From NCBI GenBank assembly GCA_003999685.1, contig CP021232.1, forward strand, positions 186,001 to 250,000: a stretch of DNA of 64,000 nt, in the 5' to 3' direction. The notes beneath the pieces are model-generated. The model worked only from the letters and a program-made list of their open reading frames with translations. It ran no database searches and was not told where the DNA came from. Origin of the DNA: Taiwanofungus camphoratus. Lineage: Eukaryota > Basidiomycota > Agaricomycetes > Polyporales > Taiwanofungaceae. The number at the start of each line of letters is the position of its first letter. The first letter of the stretch is position 1. Positions 1 through 12,063 of the stretch are shown piece by piece. The position numbers were made by a program, and so were the translations under genes.

Positions 1-2171
1 ATAACCGCACGGATGCCAATCGCCGTTGTCGTCCTTTTGCCTGAGGACGGCGCCTGTGGCGAACTTCGATGCATCCGTTTCCAACGCGAACGGCTTCTCC
101 GGGTCGGGCATCTGTAAAACCGGTTGTTCCAGGAAGGCTTTCTTCAGTGCCTCGAAAGCTTCCTGCTGTTCATCGTCCCAGTGCCATTTGACGTCCTTTC
201 GTGTGAGCGAGACTAGAGGCTGGGCCAGATGCGAGAAGCTGTGTATGAACCGACGGTAGAAGTTCCCAAATCCGATGAACGACCTAACCTCCCTGAGGTT
301 CTTAGGTATCGGCCAATCCTTGATGCCGGCTACCTTGACTGGGTCCATGGCGAGTTGTCCGGGTCTGATGATCATGCCTAAGAATTCGACTTCTTGCACG
401 TCGAATTTGCACTTTTCCGGTTTGAGATACAGGTCGGTATCTCGAAGTCTTTCGATAACTCGCCGCGTTCGCTTCTTATGCTCCTCGGGGTCTGTCGAGT
501 AGATAAGGATGTCGTCCATATAGATTGCCAACCATCCTTCCTTGAGCATGTCTGCGAAGACCGTGTTCATCATCCGCTGGAACGTTGCCGGTGAGTTGCA
601 CATCCCGAAGAACATTACCAGGGGTTCGTAGAATGAGGGAGGTCCTTCCCCTGCTGCTGGAACACCGAAAGCCGCTTTCCATTCGTCACCTTCCTTGATG
701 CGAAGGTTGTTGTATCCTTGGCGAAGATCCATCTTCGTGAAGATCGTGGCATTATTGAGGCGTTCCAGAAGCTCTGTTACGAGGGGAAGAGGGTATCTGT
801 CTTTGATCGTTCCCTCGTTGAGTTCCCTATAGTCCTGGCAAGGTCGGTATCCGCCGTCCTTCTTATCCACGAAGAAGAACGGACTTGCGAGTGGCGATTT
901 GGACGGTCGGATGTATCCCTTCTCGGTATTCTCTTCGAGGAACCTGTCCAGTTCCGTTCGTTGATCCCTGTTAAGCGAATACGTTGTCTGCTTGAAGTCC
1001 TTGAAATCCGGCTTGAGATTTATCTCGTGGTCGAACTCCGAGTGTCGTGGAAGTCTCGCTGCCTTGGCTTTGTCGAACACCGGGAGGAGGTCGTGGAGGT
1101 ACTCAGGAACGAGTTCCGTGACCGGTTTCTCCTCTTTCTTAGCGTGTTCCTTGATTGCGAGTTCCGTGGATGTGGTGAGTCGACCAATGTCGTGCTTGAC
1201 CTGCCAGATAAGACCGTTTTCTAGACGACGATAGGTTCCGTCGAGAGGGTACTTCTCCTCCGTAAGGGGTGCATCTCGATACGCTGGGTACGAGTCTCGT
1301 CCATACGTCGTGATTCGATCGTCGCCCTCGATGAACGCTATAACCAGTTCATCGTCGTCGATCGTTTCCATCGCCTGATCCAGTGTGATACCGTTGACCG
1401 ATTCTTCTACCAGGGGTGCGACTGGGATGTCGCGGCGTGCTGCCTGCCTAGGCATGTCTGTCGTTGGCAAGACAGGAGACATGGTGTCGATCACCTCGAA
1501 GTCTCCTTCGTCCTCTACCTCCTCAATGGTGGGCTGCCATTGTTGCTTGAGGCGTTTTTCTCGTTCGGCGAGGAATGCCGCTACTTGTGGACAAGGGGGT
1601 GCTGACCAGTCTACCTCATAGTCTAGCACGGGATCCAGGGCTTCTTCCTGTTCTCGTTCGGCTAGTTTCTTCAGCTCCAGTCGCGCCACTCGTTGCGCGA
1701 TGATCCCCTTCTTCCACTCTCGAGACTCCTGTAGGGTCATGCGGTGCTTCAGTTCCACGCGACCCCCCTTCCAGTCGATACTGGGGTTCTCGAGTTTGAG
1801 CCATGTGTGTCCGAAGATGACGTCTTCGTTCCCTATACTGGCCACGTATGCTTTGACAAACCGGGGCTCATTCCCGATTTTGTACGATAGTAAGGCTCGT
1901 CTGTTAATGAGCGCTTGCTTGTTGGCAGTGCCGTCCACGTTGAACACCGGTATCGGGCGTGGTAGCGCCTCAGTCCGTAACTTGTGTTCCTTAACAAATC
2001 GTGGATGCACGAATATTCCCGATGCGCCACTATCGATGAAGGCGCGGGCTTCGACGGCTTTTCGTCCCACAGTAATCGGAATGTGCAAAGCTCTGTCATT
2101 CCGGACTACAAGTACAACACGGGACAGTGAAATGGATACGGGCAGTGGTTGCGTCGGCTCACCCTGCCCCT

Positions 2172-3494
2172 TTAAAAATCCTCCGTTCCTAACTCCTCGA
2201 ACATCGCCCTTTTCTCATCCGATGAGAGCGTTTTGATGTACGAGCGGAAATCCATGGGGGATCGCGCCTCGGGTTCTTTCGAGGTACTTCTTTGACCTGT
2301 TTTGGCCGTCTTCTTTGGACACCTGCGCACCGCGTGTCCTCCTTTGTGGCAATAGAAACATAGACGATTGTCCATGTGGTACTTCCTCTCTTTCTCGCTA
2401 AGGTTGCATCCGTCTTCCCACTTCTTGGTGAACGGTGTGGGACGTGGGGTAACGAGTGCGTCCACCTCCATGGGTTCGCCATAGTCAACGTCGTTGGTGG
2501 CGGAGAGGGTTTGGTCGATCCCTCTGTAGACGGCGTCGAGATGGAGAACATCGGCGTACCATTTCTCCATGGAGTTGGGTCGCTCTGTATTGGTGCGGCC
2601 TGCGAGTGTCGTGTAGATCTGGCGGTCCAGACCTTTGATGAAGATCGCCCTCAACGTGGGGTAATCGTTCTCGGTGCGTTGGCCTTGGAGGCTCACGAAG
2701 GCGTCCTTTAACTTGGCCTTCTCTGCCAGGAGTCGGAACCTCTCCACGTACATCTTTGTACTGACCCTGGTCTTCTTGTTTAGTTGCTTGGCCGGCAACT
2801 CCATTAGCACCTGGTGAGCCCTCTGGACTCCTTCGTGCTCGGGGAACGCGAGTCGCAAGCTCGCCTTGAATACGTCCCAGCTAGCGTAGGGAGCATGCCC
2901 TCCCGCGGCCCGTTCGTAAAACGTATCGCGCCAGATACGTGCGTCCTGCCCTCCTTTCATGAGAGCGACCGTGTAAGCGATCTTTGCATCATCGCTTAAC
3001 CCTTGATTGTTGGTGGCAGTGAGGTAGTGCTCCACCCGCTGGAGGAAACGCTCCAGATCTTCTCCTTGCCCGGTGAACGGCTCCGGTGCAGGAATGTCGA
3101 GCTTAAGGGGTCGATTCCCCTGTTGCTGTTGTGCCGAAAGGTGCGCTATGAGCGCCTCGAGCTCCGCCCTGGTCATTGTTGCGATAGTAGCCATTGTGGT
3201 AGGGGTGGTAGGTGTTACGGGTGTGGAAGGAAGTGATGGGAACGTGGGAGTAGTCGGGGTGGCTATCAACGGCGTCGAAGGTATCGACGCAGGAAAGAAA
3301 CCAGCTGGGTCTCTTCCGTCTGGCGGAGGGTTACGTCTGAAATAGGAGGCTAATTTCTCCTGTGCTCGTCGATTCGAAATTGTCCCTGCCCACGCGAGTG
3401 GAGAGTTCAGGTAGATCGGATCGAGGTTCTGGTCAACGAAAGTCCAACGCAGACGATCGTACAGAAGCGGCGCGTCGTTTACTTGAGTCGGCAA
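2172..3494 (-). CDS. Gag of family A element copy 1
   Basis: A 440-residue structural protein of the LTR element. The middle (about residues 130-290) is the capsid-like region of Gypsy Gag, and near the C-terminus there is a zinc knuckle, CFYCHKGGHAVRRC, spaced CX2CX4HX4C. A Pro/Thr-rich linker of simple repeats lies before the capsid part. The corresponding region of the second family A element (58025-59208) is clearly related. It is treated as part of a fossil element, not a host gene. Confidence 0.85.
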   Translation of the reverse strand: MPTQVNDAPLLYDRLRWTFVDQNLDPIYLNSPLAWAGTISNRRAQEKLASYFRRNPPPDGRDPAGFFPASIPSTPLIATPTTPTFPSLPSTPVTPTTPTTMATIATMTRAELEALIAHLSAQQQQGNRPLKLDIPAPEPFTGQGEDLERFLQRVEHYLTATNNQGLSDDAKIAYTVALMKGGQDARIWRDTFYERAAGGHAPYASWDVFKASLRLAFPEHEGVQRAHQVLMELPAKQLNKKTRVSTKMYVERFRLLAEKAKLKDAFVSLQGQRTENDYPTLRAIFIKGLDRQIYTTLAGRTNTERPNSMEKWYADVLHLDAVYRGIDQTLSATNDVDYGEPMEVDALVTPRPTPFTKKWEDGCNLSEKERKYHMDNRLCFYCHKGGHAVRRCPKKTAKTGQRSTSKEPEARSPMDFRSYIKTLSSDEKRAMFEELGTEDF

Positions 3495-3595
3495 TCCCCA
3501 AGCGGTGGGGTCGACTGTCTCGATGGTAGACGTGGTGTCTAACGGTTAGCCCTACTAGATAAGACTAGGGGCGACTTAGCGTAAGTTCGATCTTT

Positions 3596-4149
3596 TGATA
3601 CAAGCTGGTATCAACGACCGGAAAGCCTCGAACGTGAGGACCTGGCTACTAGGGATAGTAGTGAGGCTTTATGGACACTGCGTATGTCCTCCTGGGCGAA
3701 GTCGATAGAGTCGAGCGAGTACTCAGGTACGAAGCGAGAGGTCGCAAGATACGAGTATAAGATTGCTAGTGGTAACTAGCTACTTGGTAACCAGATCGAA
3801 CTTAAGGTCCGACCTACAAAGTACATGGCCTTATATACGTATTCTACCCTGCGCACGGACCATGGCACGTGGTCTAAGAATCAGCATGAGTAAGCGTAAG
3901 TAAGGCGATATGAGTCATCGGGCCGTATTAGCAATCAGTAAGCGTAAGACGGAATGTGTAAGCGGGGCCCAATATGAGTCAGAGTCCATGAGTAACCGGG
4001 GCCCGTCCGGGGCCCGTACCGTAAGCAGCGATGAACCAAGACGCTGCGCGAAGAAGCTGGGCCTACCCGAGGCCCGTCCTAGAAGCGAAAGGTCACGGGA
4101 CCGATCCGAGGTCCGACCGATAAGATATGCGATAAAAGAAATTGTATCA
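3596..4149 (-). repeat. 5' LTR of family A element copy 1
   Basis: The repeat begins TGATACAA and ends TTGTATCA in both orientations and is 554 bp long. It is related to the LTR at 57401-57877 and the solo LTR at 42277-42755. Inside it, 3793-3804 is the reverse complement of the primer site just outside the LTR at 3582-3593 (12 of 12 bases), which points to self-priming of reverse transcription. A TATA-like stretch lies about 30 bp upstream of that motif in the minus orientation. Confidence 0.85.
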
Positions 4150-5423
4150 AAGTCTCTCCTAGCTCTTGTGATTGCAGCTACCTCTGATAGGCTCCGAAAC
4201 GGTCCGAAGTTCCGGAAGTTGGACTTAGGAAGCCTTGTGCACCCCCATGGGTCTCGATCCTATGCCATAAGGTCATCCTAGGACGTACCCATATGACCCT
4301 CCACCCATTTAGGACACCTCCTGCCCCGATTAGGCCAAGTCCCGCTGCTAAGGACTTCGTGCGCTCTTAGCCCACTAAGATAGGTGATCACGGCGCATGG
4401 CTGCTCTCGGATAGTCATCCCGCCCTCGTGAATGAACTTGGTCACCTTTCTACCGTACGTAGTTCCCCTGTTTCAGTTCCTAATTAGTTCCTATCCCCCT
4501 CGTGTTCACTTCGGAGTCCATGCGTTTTAGTACACATTTCGGACTCGTAAGGATCGCTTCGCGCAAGATTAGTTCACCTCACGTTCCCCTATTTAGTCAG
4601 AGGTAGTTTACTATGTACGACAGAGACCCCTCAGTGCACGCTTCTCTCTTTGGAATACCAGTTCCCCTGTAGCTCCGATCTCAGGAAAGCGCCGCGAGTA
4701 CAACCTTAGGAACGGTCCTAAGGTCCCTAAGTCTCCACCCCAGCTTCGTTTCAGTACCTTTGAACTACGTCTACGCTCGCGATATAGCTACGAACTACGT
4801 CTACGCTTCCCGAACTACGCACTACCATCTACGAAAGTCGCCGTGACTTCGCACCCTTCAGCACCTTTTATAGCACCTATCCGGTGGGCCTCCGCCTTAG
4901 TTATACCCTTAGGCTCACGTTGCGTTATCCCTACGTCCTACGAATAGCCCTACGACCCTCCCATAGCCTTAGTTACAGGCTATAGTACATCTCTCTACGC
5001 CCTCGAACTCTCCGACCTCTCCTACAGGTCTCCTACGCTAGCCAAACCTCGCCCACTTCGCTCTAACAAACTCCAAAAACCTTACGCCCTTTAGCTAACT
5101 CTAACCAGAAGGACTTCGCAGCATTTACGAAGTCAGCTCGCGCGATTTAGCTAAAACTTCGAAGGGCTTCGCAAAGCCTCGAAGAACTTCGCATACTTCG
5201 GAGGGCCTCGCAAGGCCTTAGGGATAGTATAGCACTTAGGAACAAGATCCTGTTGTGCAGGACCCTTGACCCCTTACTCCCCTACTTACAAAAAACAAGA
5301 CATACAGGTTTCCCGGTATCATACAGGTTGTAGCTCCTACCCTCACACCCTCACAGTTATCACACTACCCCCAGCCACGTTGCGGAGCACTCCCTAGGTA
5401 CCAGGGTCCCCTAGGTCGTATCA
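4150..5423 (-). repeat. Repeat X, copy 1 (partial, LTR-like, non-coding)
   Basis: This 1.27-kb stretch is the reverse complement of 31321 to about 32592 with only scattered differences. It has no long open frame. Read on the minus strand it begins TGATACGACC. Its far end is outside the window because the family A element has inserted into it; the bases flanking that insertion here are AAGTC. The other copy is about 1608 bp long. Length, TG...CA-like ends and lack of genes suggest a large solo LTR, but this is inference. Confidence 0.7.
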
Positions 5424-5482
5424 TCGGATTACAGGTTATGTCTCGACGCACCCTATGCAAGCATGTCTACTTGGTCTAAAGA

Positions 5483-6543
5483 GTGAGGCTCCCAAAGAAC
5501 CAGGTAATTGGGTCTATGCTTTCAAAGCATTGTATCTCCTCTCTAATTGTTAATCTAGGTCATGCATGGCTTGCACCGTGTGTACGAAATGCCAGTGGTA
5601 AGATGAAGCAGAGTCCATCTGTTGCGTGGTCAGAAACATTGTCCTCGACCATACACAGGCATACACAAGGCCAGCCAATACATCATCAAGCCATCATTGA
5701 CATGGTGATATACCATAAAGCAATTGCATTCACTGCTTGTGACAGTGACAAAGTGATGCTCAATGACTTTGTTCTTTTTTCTGATGACAAGAATAGTATT
5801 GTACATTATTTCTTATCTTCCATGGATTCATTAACTGACATCATGCGCTGCCCTTCAGGTTTCAATTGGTCAAATTAAAGAAGTACTTGTCCCAGCTGAC
5901 TCCAACCAGGGAGGAAAGATTGCAGCCTATGTTGCAATTCAAAAAGTTGAGTTTCTTCCATTGTTACATGTGCAGCTTCGTGTGCCATGTCTCAGAGTGA
6001 CAACCAGACATATTGTACTCTCAGTAAAGGTGCGAGATGCTTGCAATTACAAGTCTCATGATTTAACTCTTTCATTTGGTACAGGACGTGATCTGTGGTG
6101 TAAATGTACAGCATGATTGTTCTGTATCTGGTTGCAAGGAGACTTCAAAAGTGCCTGTCTGGCAAGAGAATCTTGAGACAAGAAAAATGTGATCTGTGGT
6201 TAAACACACACCCACCTGTCTCTATGTACTCAACACATTCTCCCTCCATAATCATCAACAAATTGCATCTGCCATACCTGATCATCTCAAGGTGAGGACA
6301 CTGGTTGTGTCAAATGTGCAGGAAGTGCGTAAGAATGCCTCAAAGATGATACAACAGAAGAAAGTACTGAAAGGCAGCACTGCCAAAACAAACACTCTCA
6401 CCACAACAGCCCAGGAAATTCATGGAGATAGGATCGCAGTGAAAACTGCTGCTACAAACATGGAAGAGATAGGCATCCAAGAAGCTGCACAGATACTGGC
6501 CACACCGGAGACCATACAGACTGGCGCTGGTTGGGGGGAGTAA
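5483..6543 (+). pseudogene. Remnant of an uncharacterised repeat-associated basidiomycete gene
   Basis: Open stretches at 5483-5878, about 5860-6100 and 6080-6543 follow each other on the plus strand in different frames, separated by intron-like or broken segments. Recognisable parts include VNVQHDC followed by SGC, a cysteine/histidine signature I recall from uncharacterised proteins present in many copies in agaricomycete genomes. A Lys/Ala/Thr-rich tail follows at 6300-6540. No enzymatic domain is visible. It could be a diverged multi-exon gene or a pseudogene; the mixed frames favour a pseudogene. Confidence 0.4.
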
Positions 6544-7096
6544 CTCTGTTGCTGCTGTAAGTTCTAACGTACTGGTCACACCGATATTCGAGCATACAAG
6601 GCCGTCAGCTAAAAGGAAAGGCACCAACGAGGCTCACAATCCAGCAAAGAAGAAAAGAAAGGTAGTCAAATCCGCGCCGCATGCTGTACGATCACCGGTA
6701 CGTTCATCTTTGTTATCTGTATACTATGGAACTGAGATCCCACTGTGAATAGGTTGCATCTGGGTCTGGCACACGTTCAAGAGCACACTCGCCACTTCCT
6801 GGGCCCATTTCCGGTCCTGCTTCCAACTCAGAGTATTCATGTTTGACATCTGAATTTCAGATATTGAATTATACTCATCCTGCGGATAGTTCTTCAGTGT
6901 GCTTGAAGTTCTAGTTGGACCTCTATAGCATAAATTTATTGTAAACTTTGTGCAGTAGTAATAAAATTAAAAGTCTTGTTGCGAACTCTTGCGTCTTTGC
7001 GTTATTGATCATTCGTGTGCAGCCACTAAAACAAACACACACAAATAGGAGCACTCCAAGTTCCAAGTTCACCCCAACAGTGACAGCAGCACAACA

Positions 7097-8430
7097 GTGA
7101 TGTCTGGAATTCTGTCGCAATTCAGAGTTCATACTTCCCAACCACAATCTCTTACTCCCACCTCTGGCAGGCGGGTGCCATCTATTCCTTCCAATCTCTC
7201 TCAAACATCCTCTGTGGCTGAATCCAGTACTAGTGTTTCGGCTCGCAGTCTCTCACCACCTCCTTCAACTCAAATGAATACGACCACTGGCGGTCGACGT
7301 GCAAGAGAGGATGACAATGCTGACTTCTCAGGTAGTCTCAACATGCGTGAGCATAAACGTTTGAAGGCCTATGGCGTGGAACGTTCGCGTGAAATTGGTG
7401 CCCCTGACTCGTCGCTTGATGAGTTCATTGAGATATATATACTTTCATCTGATTTCAACCTTGACTGCAAGTGACATTACAGCTTCAGCTGGACAATCCC
7501 CTGTTCATGCTTGTGAACATCAAATCACATCTGATGCGGCTTGAAACAGAGCAAAAAGGGAAGGAGCTCTTCACAATGCTTGATTCAAAGACTTTTCTTT
7601 CATCTCTCCGTGCACGGCTTCTTACTTGCCTCCTCTCACCCAACCTTACGTGACCGATTTCTTGAACGCGATCATGGTGAGTGATTTGTGTTCATTTTAC
7701 AATCAACTCATGTTACATGGCCCTGTGCAGATCTTCTTGAGAAATAACACTGCAGTCTTCGCTATTCCTCCCCCGATGCTACAGGACCATGATCTCATGA
7801 AAAAACTCACACATTTTGTGACAGACATCCTGACCGAATTGCGAAGCTCGATCAAGACAAAGGTATGTGAAAGTCTCGTCATTGGCGTCATTTATCTCTG
7901 ATATAATAATATATTTAGCTTCACACTTCAATCAAAAAACGCGAGAACATAGGTACTCTTGCACGCAGGTTGGCCCCGTCAGCGATGGAGATCTCTCTGG
8001 CACACTGGGCCCGTATTGCATTCATCGTAAGGGTCTATCTATTCACACGATCTATTTCTGATCACCATTGAGCGCAGCGTTCAGCACAGCTTCATACGAA
8101 GCAGTAACCACGGTAACAACTGCAGATCCTGACGCTGCCATCTGCTCTGCTGCTGTCGCTGATGGAGAACAAATAGAAGGCACTGCAACGGGTGAAGAAA
8201 ATATCACAGGTGATACGAGTATCAACACCGGTGGTCTGGACACCAGTCAGTCCATATCTGTGGAGCCTCTTTATGCAGCCTCTGCTTTCTGGACTTACTT
8301 GGACGATTTACTTGACGCAATTTGCAAGGACGGTCGCACTCATGGAGCAACACGGGAGGAACAAGAAGATTATCTCAAAACGTACAGGGTCTCTGCTTGG
8401 ATGACAGTTGACTCACACACCGTTCTTTAG
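7097..8430 (+). pseudogene. Second uncharacterised repeat-associated gene (possible multi-exon gene or remnant)
   Basis: A Ser/Thr/Pro-rich N-terminal stretch (7097-7474) is followed by short open pieces at about 7480-7670, 7726-7863 and 7916-8030, and an acidic Ala/Thr-rich piece at 8068-8430. The motif AHWARIAFI and the tail with FWTYLDDLLDAI resemble another uncharacterised agaricomycete family that I recall as often lying beside the family of the preceding remnant. Intron-like joints with GT...AG are present at some borders but not all. Function unknown. Confidence 0.4.
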
Positions 8431-8649
8431 ATTCTTTACCGAAATTTTCCAGAACAATCTCAAGGACTATCCTGCGTCGAACGGTGCAGAGAGATCAGAC
8501 GTTGACAGTGGATTGGCAAATCACAATTCGAGACCACCTCAGGTGGTAAATTCTCCGTTTTCGCAGCTGAGCTCATCTACCGACAGCATCATCATCGTTC
8601 CCTGTATAATAATTACTGCCTGTTGTCTATACTATATACACTATTAATT

Positions 8650-9066
8650 TCATCTACTGAATGTTACTACCGTGCTTGCAATACCGCAATGACCCTGGAC
8701 CTGCAATATCACGAGAAACAGCACCAGCGCCAGTACATTGGCAGTATATAATATCATAGCCATTAACAGCATGGGCTGGGCCAGGAAATCGCCTCAATCC
8801 TGGGTCGATTTCCGGGACGCTGCAGTGCCATAACGGTATGCCAATCAGATGCTGGTTTCGGGCCTGCCTGCCTGCCTCGATACGGGGCTGCATACGGAAG
8901 CTTACCGGGCTTTTTACATGTTGCATCAACCATAAATTCAAGCACCATGTAAGGGATTTACAAAAGTACCGTAAAACTATAGGACGAAAAGGGTAATAAC
9001 CATGACAGCTGCGGGCCGTTACGGGGACCTCGCTCTGAGGCCCCGTTTCCATGCCGCAGAGTTCTG
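8650..9066. other. Intergenic stretch without a recognised gene
   Basis: It lies between the remnant genes and the DnaJ-domain gene. The minus strand is open for about 140 residues (8654-9079), but I recognise no family in it and the composition is not clearly coding. It may hold the missing 3' end of the DnaJ-domain gene or be unrelated. Confidence 0.4.
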
Positions 9067-9466
9067 GCCGTGTACACACCTCCTTCGGTCATCGCCTAAT
9101 ACAGCATAAGCTTCACTGACTACTTGGAACTTCTCCTTCGCCTTAGGATCCTTGGTGAGGTCAGGGTGGTATAGTTTACTGAGCTAAAACATCTAAAAAC
9201 GTCAGGCTGCCGTTCCCTCCTTTTATCTGCAGTACGGATGTACCTTGTAATAACTCGACTTACGTAGATATCTCATTTCAGTCTGAGTCTCGTTGAATTA
9301 TATCATATGGACGTACCTTGATCTGACTCTTAGTGGCATTGTTCGGCACAGACAGTGTCTGATAATGACCGTTTCGGCGGCAGGATGAAGAAAAGCACCT
9401 CCGTCTACTTTCAGTTGACGAGCACCAATGATGAGTTCTATGCAGATGTAGACAGGCGGAAGCCAT
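9066..9466 (-). CDS. Short DnaJ-domain (J-protein) gene, 3' end uncertain
   Basis: J-domain proteins stimulate the ATPase of Hsp70 chaperones. Exon 1 (about 9317-9466) gives an Arg/Ser-rich leader, which could be a mitochondrial presequence, followed by [18 protein letters not shown], the first helices of a J domain. After an intron with GTACGT...TTTTAG the second exon (about 9066-9185) continues with [17 protein letters not shown] and EAYAVLGDD. The HPD tripeptide, the Hsp70-contact motif, is intact. The start at 9466 is chosen because the leader then fits; another in-frame ATG lies at 9499. After DDRRR the frame meets a GT and no convincing downstream exon is seen, so the protein may be short, truncated or continue in an exon I missed. 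Confidence 0.6.
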
Positions 9467-9781
9467 GGTCCTCGTATAACAAATGCAGTCAGCCGCCAAT
9501 TGACGTTGAACGGTACATGTAAGTTGCGCTGAACAGGTGTGTGGACCTCCGAGGCGCTTGTGAGGAGCTTTTATCAGATAAGATAAAACTTCACAACGAG
9601 TGTTACTTACGTAAGCATCTGTTGTAAGAGCAATGATTTGAACAACTTCCTGCTTCTATATACTTTCATTTTCTTCTGTGCTATAAACTACATTCATAAT
9701 TTTCACAACCAAGATGACTATCACCTCCCTATTGTAACTAAGTTTATCTGCAGTCTTGCACGAAGAGCTGTTGGCAAGCAA
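9467..9781. other. Spacer between amidase and DnaJ-domain genes
   Basis: This 315-bp stretch holds the 3' flank of the amidase gene and the upstream region of the DnaJ-domain gene. I see no further gene in it. It is AT-richer than the flanking exons. Confidence 0.5.
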
Positions 9782-12063
9782 CTACGCAGTTCCATAAATG
9801 ACATCCCACAGTTGCGTCTTCGGAATAGCCTCCGCGTATGCTTTTTTCGCCAATCTGGTGTGCGTTGCCTGCTCGTACGCGAAAGCAAACGAGATGAGGT
9901 CAAACTCGCTGAATGCGGTGCCTAAAAACGATAGACCAATTGGCACTCCTGGAGCAGGGTAGACAGTCTCAGGTCCGGCGAGACCGATGGTAACGTTTTC
10001 AGGATAGAATCCAAGAGGAACTAGGACAACGGTCAGTGCTAATGGTCACTTTGTCAAAACACAGGGATTATGTCCGGCACGTACCGGTCACGATGGGATA
10101 TCCAGCGATAGCTGCCAATGTATTGGTTGGATGACTAGCGAACGAGACGAATAGAATGAATACGCGCCTGCAGGTACTGTGGTATAACCTGGTGCAGGAA
10201 GAATGAGAGCATCGAGGTTATAGGCCTTGAGAGCTGCGTCAATTCCTTGCGTTGCTCCCATCTCCTTATCAAAGGCAAGGGCACCGTAGTAAGTCGAATT
10301 GAAGCCTGTTGTTGCCTCTGACGCAATAAGTCTATACCATCACAGGCTCGATATCAACAATGTGTTCACGCTTCAAGCAAATGAAGAATACAAACGTCGA
10401 CTGGTCTTCGTAGCGCGGCGGTTCCTCTAAAGCCGGATTGTCGTTATCGAACTGAATGAGTTCAGCCAGTGACCGCACGCCAGATGGATTCTCCAATAGA
10501 GCTTCATAGTACGCATTTAACTGAACCTAAATATAAAGTTAATCTATTCAGACATCCTGATATTAAACGTTTTGCTGACCTTGAAGTCGACATCTAGAAC
10601 AACGGTTTCGTTGTTTGACACAACAATTGCGTTCGCGGAAGGCAGATCCGCTGGGTCGACCACCGTGGCGCCAAGGCTGCTTATGGTGTTCACAGCTTCC
10701 TCGAAGATGATGTTCACATACGGATCATTCCCAGTAATGCTATCGTTCAGGAAGACAGTTCGAGGAATGCCGATGCGCTTTCCCTGCAAGGCGTTCCTGT
10801 TTAATGCCTGCGTATAATCAGGGACGGGTGAAGGTTGAGCAAGAGTAAAGTTATCATTGGGATCTGGCCCCGCTATTATGGATAGCACGATGGCGGCGTC
10901 CGCGACAGAACGTGTGAGCGGCCCAACCGTGTCCTGATGTTCTGAAATGGGGATGACTGCAAAGCGAAGGTGAGAGTCTACTTTACTAGTAATGGATTTT
11001 TGATTTGACCTCCTGCTCGCGAAGTTAGACCAACTGTTGGTTTGATTCCAGCGAGATTATTATGGTCTGCAGGACAGGTGATACTGCCGTCGGTCTCGGT
11101 ACCAAGTGTGACTGCTGCCAATCCGATCGAAGCAGCGATACCAGACCCAGAAGAGGATCCGCACTAAGCGACGCCGAGTATCAGAACTTAGAGGGACGGT
11201 CAATTATTTCAACGAAGTGTTACCGGGTCTGCATGGGGAAAGTAAGCGTTCGTACCCTGACCACCGCGTCCCGACCATCCAGAAGCCAAATTGCCGCGAA
11301 AGTGGGCAAATTCCGATAGATTTGCTTTACCTAGTTCACACGATGACTCGTCAAGGCATATCAAATAACGTGTCGACTCGTGACACACCAAGGATGATTG
11401 CACCGGCGGCGCGGAGCCTTTTGATCACTCCTGCGTCGTCGGGTACAATTGATCGAAGTAAGCTGTAAGATCCCGCAGTGGTGTTCATACCTATGAAATC
11501 ATTTCAATAGCTAATCACACCGAAGTGATCTGAGAGCATACCCTCTGAGGCAACAGTTCCAATGTTGTCCTTGACCAAGACTGGTATTCCATGCAGTGCA
11601 CTGCGTGGACCTGTGACACGCCGTTCCGCATCCAAGGCTACAGCTTGCTGCAAAGCAGAAGGGTTTGTCTCGATTACGGCACGCAGTTGGGGGCCTTGCA
11701 GATTGACTTCCTCGATACGTGCAAAATAGGCCTTTTACAATGCGCCAGGTCTCAATGTCCAAAACACGGTACGAATAGCGATCGGGCGGGCGACGCACAG
11801 TTACAAGGTCAGCACTAGTGAAGTAGCCGGCGTTCAAGCCTGCCTGAATTCAGCCATTAAAACCTGCATTATGCAGTGGGTGCAAGGTTTGTGCATACTT
11901 GCAGTTCAGCAACTGAGGCTTCATAGAGATCGGGAAGGGCAGCACGGTGTTTGGCTGCATTTGACTGGGGAAACCAGCGTACAGACCGCCAGAACGCAGA
12001 TGTCGCTTGCGCAAAAGCTAGCAGGTGGAACACCAGTAGTAATAAACCTGAGAGTGACTGCAT
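9782..12063 (-). CDS. Secreted amidase-signature family hydrolase
   Basis: Amidase-signature enzymes cleave amides through a Ser-cisSer-Lys triad. The protein starts with a hydrophobic signal peptide (LLLLVFHLLAFAQATSA), so it probably enters the secretory pathway. Further on come VLVKDNIGT, with the catalytic Lys, CGSSSGSGIA, with the signature serine, and GTETDGSI, with the nucleophile region. The C-terminal part contains GVPIGLSFLG, typical of the family. At least seven short introns interrupt the gene, and the stop (TAG) at 9782-9784 follows DVIYGTA. All three catalytic motifs are present, so the enzyme looks functional. The substrate cannot be told. The closest look is to fungal GatA-like or acetamidase-like secreted amidases. 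Confidence 0.88.

Larger units (their letters stand above)
1..4149 (-). mobile_element. Family A Ty3/Gypsy chromovirus-like element (copy 1, cut by window edge)
   Basis: This is a minus-strand LTR retrotransposon with its 5' LTR at 3596-4149, Gag at 2172-3494, and protease and reverse transcriptase regions running off the left edge of the window. The minus-strand translation of the first 2.1 kb matches the Pol of the second family A element at 59205-63236, ending at the start of RNase H at base 1. Gag looks open, while Pol looks broken in several places. The element sits inside repeat X: sequence on its right (4150 onward) lines up with the other X copy as far as about position 32592 and then departs. 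Only one LTR is in the window, so age cannot be judged from an LTR pair. Confidence 0.88.

Noticed and set aside
718-1224. Plus-strand frame of 168 residues
   Set aside because: It is antisense to the reverse transcriptase region of the family A element; the same shadow appears opposite the Pol of copy 2 at 60153-60722.
8654-9079. Minus-strand frame of 141 residues as the C-terminal part of the DnaJ-domain gene
   Set aside because: It overlaps the J-domain exon in another frame and shows no J-protein features, so I left the 3' end open.
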